Source: Shewanella psychropiezotolerans (lineage in GTDB: Bacteria > Pseudomonadota > Gammaproteobacteria > Enterobacterales > Shewanellaceae). Taken from it: 64,000 nt of DNA. This document shows positions 55,104 through 62,700 of this stretch, one piece after another (the stretch's first letter is position 1; every line of letters starts with the position of its first letter). The notes under the pieces were generated by a model. That model was not told where the DNA came from. It worked only from the letters and a program-made list of their open reading frames with translations, and did not search any database. The stretch is taken from the NCBI RefSeq assembly GCF_007197555.1, contig NZ_CP041614.1, forward strand, positions 5,572,001-5,636,000. The letters are read 5' to 3'. A program made the translations under genes and the position numbers.

Positions 55104-55457
55104 TTACCAGGGCATCGCGCCCATTTTAATGCCGCGTACATCTTGGGCATTTCCCCAAGAACTGCATGTTTCAATGACATGCAGCGAGATTGAAGTCTGG
55201 CCAGAAACATAAGCGGTCATCACCATGCTCACCATCTCTTGATAATTGGGCACACTGCTGTCTATGGCAAACCTCCCGGTAGTGGCACACTCGACCATGG
55301 AAGACTTGTCCCCATCAATATTGATCAATAAAATCCGTTTGTCTCCGCTGAGAAACACCCCCGCCCCCGTGATCGTTACATCCCGAAACCGTGTGGAAGA
55401 AAAGACTTCAACAGCAATAAAAACTAATGTAAAAATAGCGAGTTTTATATACACCAT
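55104..55457 (-). CDS. Small secreted protein, bank A gene 8
   Basis: 117 residues. Signal peptide about 1-20. VTITGAGVFLSGDKRILLINID, Cys in VECATTGRFAID, core VMTAYVSGQTSISLHV, and the CxxWG ending CSSWGNAQDVRGIKM. Close paralogue of the decayed bank B gene 16 and related to truncated gene 17. No gene lies in 55458-55568. Confidence 0.76.
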   Translation of the reverse strand: MVYIKLAIFTLVFIAVEVFSSTRFRDVTITGAGVFLSGDKRILLINIDGDKSSMVECATTGRFAIDSSVPNYQEMVSMVMTAYVSGQTSISLHVIETCSSWGNAQDVRGIKMGAMPW

Positions 55458-55568
55458 GGCATGCTCAACTTTTAATAAAAAATAATAACGTCTTAGATAG
55501 TTATGAGTTTAATGCTTTATTAGCGTTTCCTATCAATACAGCTTGCCAATGAACATATCCTCGGCAGA

Positions 55569-55910
55569 TCATACAAACATTCTGACATAACTCACTTCAC
55601 ACCCTGCGCTGCCAGTTTTGATACGAATAGTCATGTGTTTATTCGCCGCAATCCCCGTCAGCAGGGTGGAGTAGATCTCTTTGAATAGCGGGTGACTTTG
55701 TTTGAGCGTCATATAGTGACCCTCTATGAGCACACAATTGAGGTTGGCTCTGTCAGCCGGGGCTTGCAGATACACATTGCCTGAACCATTGGGGTAAATG
55801 GATAACAGCACATCTTTACCCTTTCCAGAACATGACGTGGCCGAACATACCGCAGCGACATTGAAACTGAGCGCGACAAATACGACGAAGATAATTCCCT
55901 TTAACATCAT
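55569..55910 (-). CDS. Small secreted protein, bank A gene 7
   Basis: 113 residues with AAGGATTC before the ATG. Signal peptide to about 19 (NVAAV), then a Cys pair (CSATSC), SIYPNGSGNVYLQ, Cys in LNCVLIEG, core LLTGIAANKHMTIRI, late Cys in AGCEVSYV. Paralogue of bank B gene 2. Confidence 0.77.
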   Translation of the reverse strand: MMLKGIIFVVFVALSFNVAAVCSATSCSGKGKDVLLSIYPNGSGNVYLQAPADRANLNCVLIEGHYMTLKQSHPLFKEIYSTLLTGIAANKHMTIRIKTGSAGCEVSYVRMFV

Positions 55911-55948
55911 GAATCCTTAACACATACTATTAAGTTAAAATTTAAATA

Positions 55949-56278
55949 TCACTTATATACAGTGAAATATAAGATGGTTTCCGATACGGATTGATCCACA
56001 CAAGCGCCTGCAGTTCTAAAGCTCACCACCTTCTGTGCAGCAAAAGCTAGCATCAGCATACTGAGGTACTCTTTCGCCATAGGTCTATCCATCTTATAAC
56101 TTAAGTAGTCACCATTTGAACCATGACAAGCTGGGGGATTATTCACTCCCCCTTCAGGATAGATATAAATAATATTGCCTTGCTCATACATCAGAATTTG
56201 CGCAATTTTCGCCGTGGTATTCGCATCAACACGCATACTGATGAATATTACTGATATAAGTATCATTGTCCGTAACAT
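55949..56278 (-). CDS. Small secreted protein, bank A gene 6
   Basis: 109 residues with AAGGA before the ATG. Signal peptide about 1-19 (MRVDA). KIAQILMYEQGNIIYIYP, Cys in PACHGSNGDYLSY, core LMLAFAAQKVVSFRT, late Cys in GACVDQ. Confidence 0.76.
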   Translation of the reverse strand: MLRTMILISVIFISMRVDANTTAKIAQILMYEQGNIIYIYPEGGVNNPPACHGSNGDYLSYKMDRPMAKEYLSMLMLAFAAQKVVSFRTAGACVDQSVSETILYFTVYK

Positions 56279-56289
56279 TTACAATTCCT

Positions 56290-56358
56290 TTAACGCTTCA
56301 TTGAGCTGCTCAACAGTAACGCGAGTACCGCAAAGATAAATTGAGTTATTGGGTTCAT
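56290..56358 (-). pseudogene. Signal-peptide remnant 1 in bank A
   Basis: A 22-residue frame, MNPITQFIFAVLALLLSSS plus three residues, looks exactly like a family signal peptide but ends at once in a stop, 12 bases before gene 6. It is probably the relic of a deleted bank gene. Confidence 0.4.
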
Positions 56359-56474
56359 CTTCTTCCTTGAATTAAATTCTATTTAAAGATAATGGGCTCA
56401 GACCCTTTATCTGGTTAAACATCCAAGTGAATACACTTGGTCAAGTTATCAATTTCATGGCGTAGGCAGAAAGA

Positions 56475-56645
56475 TTACCTGTCTAACACCCCACACAATC
56501 TATCAAGCCCTTGCAGTAACTCCTGAACTCCGTCAACATCGGTATCGAGAGCTACTAAGCCATAACTGTTCATGCACACCAGTGAAAAAAGTAGTAATAT
56601 ATATTTCATTATTCTTCCTTTAAAACTTGTCGTCATCACGGTTAA
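56475..56645 (-). pseudogene. Chimeric fragment: copied 5' end of bank A gene 11
   Basis: From about 56645 to 56552 the sequence is a near copy of 54300-54190: leader, ribosome-binding site, and the signal peptide start MKYILLLFSLVCMNSYG. It is then joined to an unrelated 25-codon tail and stops at 56475, giving a 44-residue product. The breakpoint near 56552 marks a recombination. The rest of 56359-56781 has one REP-like unit and a short possible transposase start (56733, MPRNQYKAHG with AAGGAG upstream). Confidence 0.7.
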
Positions 56646-56781
56646 AACACCAGCACAAAGGGGGCAGTGAGAATTAACTCATTTCACCTATACTTAAAGT
56701 AGCTCCCACTCCACATTATCCAAGGAGCGGATATGCCAAGAAACCAATATAAAGCTCATGGGAACCAAGCCTTTTTACTGA

Positions 56782-57120
56782 CTAAAAATATGAATCCTGC
56801 ATTGCTATAAATTCGCCTTCACATGTATCACTGACAGCATGGACTCTCACTTTCTGACCCGACATATAGGCAGCTAAAGCGACACTTAATACACGGTCGA
56901 TAAATGCTTCATCGTGCTGACTAAAGGTAAATTTCGCCACAAAATTACAGTCCGATTTAAGGTGGGTTGCATCACTATTAAATACCAGCCTGATAGATTG
57001 ATCATTAGCAAAACCATACACTTTAACTCCCTTCAGAGTACCAAAGGCGATATCGCCCGCCTCAACAAGGGATGAGAAACCTAGCAAGGCTATAAACAAA
57101 TAAGATACAGCTAATTTCAT
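56782..57120 (-). CDS. Small secreted protein, bank A gene 5, behind a pentamer repeat
   Basis: 112 residues from ATG 57120. Signal peptide ends near SLVEA. DIAFGTLKGVKVYGFAN, Cys in SDCNFV, FSQHDEAFIDRVLSVALAAYMSGQKVRVHA (core) and late Cys in DTCEGE. Paralogue of bank B gene 12. The ribosome-binding site is formed by a run of AGAAG repeats directly before the ATG, so expression may be variable. Confidence 0.78.
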   Translation of the reverse strand: MKLAVSYLFIALLGFSSLVEAGDIAFGTLKGVKVYGFANDQSIRLVFNSDATHLKSDCNFVAKFTFSQHDEAFIDRVLSVALAAYMSGQKVRVHAVSDTCEGEFIAMQDSYF

Positions 57121-57147
57121 CTTCTTCTCTTCTCTTCTCTTCTCTTT
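57121..57147. repeat. AGAAG pentanucleotide tract at a ribosome-binding site
   Basis: On the plus strand CTTCT occurs four times in perfect tandem (57124-57143) with partial units at both ends. On the minus strand this is the purine-rich Shine-Dalgarno zone of the gene starting at 57120. Confidence 0.85.
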
Positions 57148-57194
57148 GTAACAAAGGCTAATGGGCTCTGACCCCTTTATCAATAACTCAAACC

Positions 57195-57548
57195 CTACTC
57201 AAACCTCAGCGCGTCGATTTTGCAAAGATTACTACCTGAACCAGTCCAAATTTCGTCATTGTAAACCTGAAAGCGAACCTTACTTTTCGACATATAAGCA
57301 GCAAGCAGCGATGAGCTAAGCATCTTGTATCCAGGCTGTGACGGTGACAACCAAACTCCAGCACTACACTCAGCTAAACCAGTATCGAACCAGACTGCGA
57401 CATCAGCACCTTCCACCCCATTCACAGCACCAAAGTCATCATATACAAACAACTTATTCAAAGTACCAAATGAAGTAGTCGTAATAGCCCCATAGCTGCT
57501 ATCTACAAAGCCTAAAAGGACTATTAGCAATATCAGTGACATTTTCAT
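57195..57548 (-). CDS. Small secreted protein, bank A gene 4
   Basis: 117 residues. Signal peptide to about 20 (SSYGA). FGTLNKLFVYDDFGAV, VAVWFDTG, Cys in AECSAGVWLSP, core LLAAYMSKSKVRFQVY, late Cys in NLCKIDAL. A GWTGSG-like spacer precedes the last Cys as in bank B gene 5 (WSGSSNFWC). Confidence 0.77.
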   Translation of the reverse strand: MKMSLILLIVLLGFVDSSYGAITTTSFGTLNKLFVYDDFGAVNGVEGADVAVWFDTGLAECSAGVWLSPSQPGYKMLSSSLLAAYMSKSKVRFQVYNDEIWTGSGSNLCKIDALRFE

Positions 57549-57585
57549 TATTATATTTCCCTATCTACTAATACTGCATAACCTT

Positions 57586-57695
57586 GAGCTAATGTAACCT
57601 AATAGGTTCTGACCACTTTTATCTTTCACATTATTAGTTTCTGCTTGCACGAAAAATGACGCTAACAATAGTGCTAACAACTTCATCTGTTTCAT
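57586..57695 (-). pseudogene. Signal-peptide remnant 2 in bank A
   Basis: ATG at 57695 opens MKQMKLLALLLASFFVQA and a few mature residues, then runs into a REP-like unit (57586-57625) and stops. The family body is gone. A repeat insertion or a deletion ended the gene. The rest of 57696-57839 holds another REP-like unit. Confidence 0.6.
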
Positions 57696-57839
57696 AGGCT
57701 TATATACTTTAGGTTAATAGTAAGTGGTTATTCTATTTCTCTTACTGGTATTTTTCCCAAAGGAGTAATCCACTAGTATGAACAAAGCAAAGCTAATGGG
57801 CTCAGCTCCTTTTATCACTGTTCAATTAATCATGAATAT

Positions 57840-58157
57840 TCAAAAATGAAAATTCATAATGCCCCCCGAATTAGGCTCAGTATCGTATGCAATGCTCACT
57901 TTTTTATCGGCAGTAAAAGCAGTTAAGAGCATACTAAAAAACAACTTAGCTTTTTCATTTGGCATGGGATCCGTTCCCCAATAATAAAAGTATGACTTAC
58001 CGTCCCCGCCATAAAACTGCACCCAATGTGTGTCCCACTGTAGATAAACATTATTGACCTTTACACCTGCGCCACGCCAATCAGAATCAGTCCAACGAAG
58101 TGCCGCTTCAGAAGTAAAACTAAAGACCAATAAGGCTATCAATACGATTCTTAACAT
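57840..58157 (-). CDS. Small secreted protein, bank A gene 3
   Basis: 105 residues. Signal peptide about 1-18 (SEAAL). VKVNNVYLQWDTHWVQFYGG, SYFYYWGTDP, core MLLTAFTADKKVSIAY. The mature part has no Cys and is rich in Trp/Tyr. Family membership rests on length, signal and core. Confidence 0.72.
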   Translation of the reverse strand: MLRIVLIALLVFSFTSEAALRWTDSDWRGAGVKVNNVYLQWDTHWVQFYGGDGKSYFYYWGTDPMPNEKAKLFFSMLLTAFTADKKVSIAYDTEPNSGGIMNFHF

Positions 58158-58235
58158 TTTATATCCATATATCTAAATAATGAAGAGTCAAAGGTTCAGA
58201 GCTCATTTCCCTACACCCAATGGACTCTGTTCCCT

Positions 58236-58574
58236 TTATTCTTTTAACATCACGTACGCTGGTGAAGGTGCATTTGAATAACTAGGAATTAAATTACAAG
58301 CCGGGACATCAGAATATTGAACAATAACATTTCCATCACTTACCCTTGCAGTAACCGCAAGCGAAAACCAAGTTTTACATAGCTCTACAGAAACTGCTTT
58401 CCAAGGTGAATTGACGTTGCAGATCTGAGTATAATCATTACGCCAATTACCAAATATGAACACATTTCCTGGTTTATCTACATATACTCGTTGTATCTTA
58501 CCTTCGCACCAATGCCCCGCAGAAAGCGCTCCTGTTGAAACAAACAATAGAAGAAAACAAACATATTTTTTCAC
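58236..58574 (-). CDS. Small secreted protein, bank A gene 2
   Basis: 112 residues from a GTG with AAGGA seven bases upstream; an ATG at 58601 overlaps the previous stop and is less likely. Signal peptide ends near TGALSA. WCEGKIQRVYVDKPGNVFIFG, Cys in QICNVN, a weak core FSLAVTARVSDGNVIVQY, late Cys in PACNLIP. Confidence 0.74.
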   Translation of the reverse strand: MKKYVCFLLLFVSTGALSAGHWCEGKIQRVYVDKPGNVFIFGNWRNDYTQICNVNSPWKAVSVELCKTWFSLAVTARVSDGNVIVQYSDVPACNLIPSYSNAPSPAYVMLKE

Positions 58575-58597
58575 GTCAAAATCCTTATAAAACTCTA

Positions 58598-58948
58598 TCA
58601 ATCAAGCACTGGCCCAAAATACCATCCAGTTAACCAGCCCCATGCAGTATGGCTATTACAGTCACCCGAATCATTGAATGACAAACTAACCTCTTTCCCC
58701 GTTGTTTGTGCTGTCAGCAAGGCGCTATAAATAACCTTACAAGCCTCGGGAGGAACATTATTCTCCGTGATAGCGACGCTACATAATCTGGGCCAAGATA
58801 AAGTTCCGATCGATGCGACAAAAACTTGCCCATCAGGGCTTATCGTGACTCCTTTCACCTCCCCTCTACAGGCGTAATTAGCAAAGGCTGGCGTAATAAA
58901 CATGCAGCTAGCAACGAGAACAGCTAATAGACAATTGATAAACTTCAT
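58598..58948 (-). CDS. Small secreted protein, bank A gene 1 (first)
   Basis: 116 residues. Signal peptide about 1-23 (TPAFA). NYACRGEVKGVTISPDGQVFV, RLCSV, VPPEACKVIYSALLTAQTTGKEVSLSF, and LTGWYFGPVLD. Close paralogue of bank B gene 9. The 58949-59142 gap carries REP-like units and nothing else recognised. Confidence 0.8.
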   Translation of the reverse strand: MKFINCLLAVLVASCMFITPAFANYACRGEVKGVTISPDGQVFVASIGTLSWPRLCSVAITENNVPPEACKVIYSALLTAQTTGKEVSLSFNDSGDCNSHTAWGWLTGWYFGPVLD

Positions 58949-59142
58949 ATTTTCTCAACATAGTTATTAAAATTTCAGATAAGCTAATGGGCTCTGACCC
59001 CCTTATCTATAAATAAAGTTTACTCTGACCCCACTTGCTGACCCCACTTGCTTACCACTTGCTCTAAGGAATATCACTCAATGATGCTTCCTAACTCGTC
59101 GCAAATGACTTTACTGCGGTGAGAACGGCTCTTTATCAACCA

Positions 59143-59706
59143 TTACAACATGCATTTAGTTAGGTATTTTTTGTTCCAAACGGGACCATTTACAAATGGA
59201 CTCGCAACCGTCCATGGAGGGAAAATCTGTTTATAGGACAGATCAGGAATTTTGACATGATGTTCTTTAAATTCGCCACCTTTCAATACCACTTCTGCCG
59301 CCCAGTACTCTCGATAGCCAGGCATATTCCTATAATCAATGTCAACAAACTCAAACTTTGTTCCAGCGGGCACAGTCCCTATATATTCACCTTTCCCAAT
59401 ACCGGGTAAGCCAGGATATCTGTTTATGACATCGTTCCAAAAATCTAAATCACTGATAACTTGCTCATGAGAATAAGGTCTAGACTTATATTTAATACTT
59501 TTGTCTTTGTCAGTATAAGCTTGAATACCATAGCAAACATCTGCGCTACTACATCGATTTAATGAGTATAGAAAACTGTCTACATTAACTTTATAGCATT
59601 CCCCTATAAGGTCGCGGACAACGTAGTCAATCTCCTCTTTTGTGTATGAAGCGCAAGACATCTGTATCAATATTAAAACCGCCATCATAAGTGATTTATA
59701 CATCAT
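59143..59706 (-). CDS. Lipoprotein, probable immunity to the upstream Rhs tip
   Basis: A 187-residue protein with lipobox LIQMSC (Cys18). The mature part has several Cys, KGEYIGTVPAGTKFEFVDID and a Trp/Pro-rich end. No family recognised. It starts two bases after the Rhs stop, the usual place of an immunity gene. A periplasm-facing lipoprotein would suit a tip acting on the envelope, which agrees with its lipase-like motif; this is inference. Confidence 0.6.
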   Translation of the reverse strand: MMYKSLMMAVLILIQMSCASYTKEEIDYVVRDLIGECYKVNVDSFLYSLNRCSSADVCYGIQAYTDKDKSIKYKSRPYSHEQVISDLDFWNDVINRYPGLPGIGKGEYIGTVPAGTKFEFVDIDYRNMPGYREYWAAEVVLKGGEFKEHHVKIPDLSYKQIFPPWTVASPFVNGPVWNKKYLTKCML

Positions 59707-59708
59707 GA

Positions 59709-62700
59709 TTATTTACCTTCATAATTATCTGCATAGCCATGACACGGAAAACTAGAACATGCTATACCTCTTGCGCCCCAGTTAAATAAGTGCCCCATAA
59801 CACCGCCATTAACTAAATCGAACGTCCCTAGTTTGGTTTCAGAACCTCTAACCGCAATATTACCAAATGGTAAAGCATTTAACTCTGCCGACTTCGCATA
59901 ACCCCTCGCCACCAGGTTATTACACGTAAGCGTTCCAAGACTATGGCAACGTCCTAAATTTCCATTGCCGTTGACAATAAATTCATGACTTACAGCGTCT
60001 GACAGTCCTTGATATCCTAGAATAGTATCGTTTATATCCCAAATGACTCCAACCAGCCCCCTAGCCCCATTGCCTCGTGTTGTAAAACCGGATATATCAT
60101 AGACCCTCTCACCATTATCGCCTTCTCTAGAATTAATCCTTGAACCAATCAATTTCCTGCCAACAAAAGAGTTAATCGTGAGCAAGGCATTAAATTCAGC
60201 TAAAGACAATCCATTCTTATTTGCAAATCGCGCAACTTCTTTCGATACGTAGTGGTTTTTCACTTCATTACCAACATAAAGCACGGTATTAGAAAGACTT
60301 TCCGTATCTATACCATAATAAATAAACCTCACAGCCCGTCCAACATCGGGGTCAACGATATCTGCAGCCAATACAGCAAAGGCTTCGTAACTAAACTCCT
60401 GAGGACCATTCACATAGGACATCGCAAAGGACACAATGCCGGCAGAGAATGCAGAACGTAAACTGCCTGTCGTGTAATAAGCTCTATCAAAAGCAAAATG
60501 TGCTGAAGCAAGTTGACCAAATACAGGGATAAAATTAAGCGCAGCCTGAACGAAATTAGCTAATGCGGGATTATCATTGAAAATATATTTATGGCTTAGT
60601 TCTCTACCATCTATTTTTCCTAGAAAATTATAGATTTTCTTGAAGAAATTATACCCGCTCGGATCGGTATAGGTCAGCGGATTATTAAGCACATAGCTAT
60701 AGCGGTTAAAGTTCTGTAGATTGCTTGGCGCCTGAATGAAAGGATCGGCCTGCATAAAGCGCGCTAATGTTGGGTCATAGATGCGTCCGCCCATCTGGAT
60801 AATATCCAAGCCTGGCAGCATCTCATGACCGGTATAGCCACGCTCCATTGGTATAATGGCTTGCACGATACTCGAGCCAGAAAGCTTCATCGGCTTACCA
60901 AAGGCAGTATAGAAATACTGCTCAAGCACATCACCGGTCTTATTGGTGACCGTCAGCACTGAGCCTTGATGATCGGTATGCTGGTATTGCACCTCTTCAC
61001 TATTGCCTAACGTGGTGTTTTGGTTACGCACCACCATGATATTACCCAACATATATTTATGACGGGTGTTCTCTAAGTTTGCTGCTGAAACACTACCCTT
61101 ATAGCGTCGCTCCTGTTGGTATATTTTTCCGACGTAATCAGTATTAAACGTCTTCCAAACACCGTTATCCTGACGATAGTCAGTCCGGCTAAATACGGCG
61201 CGATTATGGTTGTACTTATAATCAGTATATTGCGACCCCGCTTGGATGCGACTGGCTTTATCAAAGGCATTATAGGTAAAAGTACGGCGACCATCTGACT
61301 TGATATTACCGTTAGCATCGTAATTAAATTTACTGTAGTTTTTACCGTCAACCGTTGCACTATTAAGTCGATTTGCACTCACCGTTTGCAGGTAGTCATA
61401 GCTGGCCAAATTGACCGAATAGCTGCCGCCAGAATAGCCTTTGCGGCTCTTGATATTACCAAAGCCATCATAGCGGTATTGCTCATCGTAGCTGTAACCC
61501 GTCAAGCTACCTGAGCCAACACTTAAATCTCGCGTATTGATGCGATTTAATGTGTCGTAGGTGAAAGTTTCGCTAAAGGACAAGGTTTGTCCGCCGGCAT
61601 TGTTATAGTAGCTATGAGCGCGAAACTCGACGTTGCCTTTAGCATCAAAACTGCCATAACTTAACTTATGGATATCGCGACTGCCCTTAGCCAAATCAAT
61701 GTGGCTGATACGGCCAGTTCGGCTATTAAATCCGCGCACCTCACTGGTACCATTACCAAACGTTTGATGGGTGATATTACCCAATGCATCCATGGCAGTA
61801 ATGTTACGTAAGCTGCGATTACTGCTGTCTTTTTGCAGAAAGAGGTAGTGATTAGCGTTATAGTAAAAATTAACGTAGAAGGTGCCATTATTCGACGGAT
61901 AATGTTGACGGTTTAGCTGACCTTTATCGTTATATTCACTGCGGGTACTATAACTGTTGCCTTTGATAACAAAGTCTGTTTGAGCTGGGCGGCCATAATG
62001 ATCGTAGTGATAGGTTTCACGGCTCTCAACCGCAGCAGATGTAGTGCAGCTTGTTTGACCTGCCCACTGTTTAACCCACGCAGGCTTGCCCACATTATGC
62101 AGACTCGCGCTGCGACCATAACCCCAACAAGAAAGGTTAGTCGCGTCTTTTCGCCACAACATACGGCCCATGGCATCGTATTCAGTGGTGGTCGTTTGTT
62201 TTTTTGCATCAGTCTGAGTGAGTAACTCACCAAAATCGTTATAGGTATAGGTCCAACTGCCCTTATCCGGGTCATTGGTTGCAGTTTTACGACCATACGC
62301 ATCAAAACCGGTAGTGATTGATTGATACTTCCAGGCATCATTCTTATCTTTCGCCTTAGTTGTCACCTTACGGGTATTACCAAAAGCGTCATAATAGTAA
62401 TAGATCACTTGGCTTTGCGGATCGGTACGGGCGATAAGCTGACCATCAGCACTGTAGGTATCCTTATAGTGCAGACCCTTTTCATCTATCGAGGTGGTCA
62501 CTAAACCATTGATCTTGCTGTACACCATCACAGCGCCAGATTCAGTGAGCTTACTTTGCTTATACACACGCCCTAAAGCATCATAAAATTGCTGCGACTT
62601 GACACTCGACGCCGAACCATAATTGGGCACACTTTGATGCGTGACACGACCCAATTTGTCATAGCTCGATGCCGTAACGACCCAACTACCATTAAAGCCT

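Noticed and set aside
40081..58948. Integron cassette array
   Set aside because: Many short same-strand genes suggested an integron, but spacers are often under 40 bases, no attC-like sites were seen, and the genes share one family.
61913..62341. Long alternative frames within the Rhs repeats
   Set aside because: Repetitive YD-repeat DNA gives open shadow frames; no start signals.
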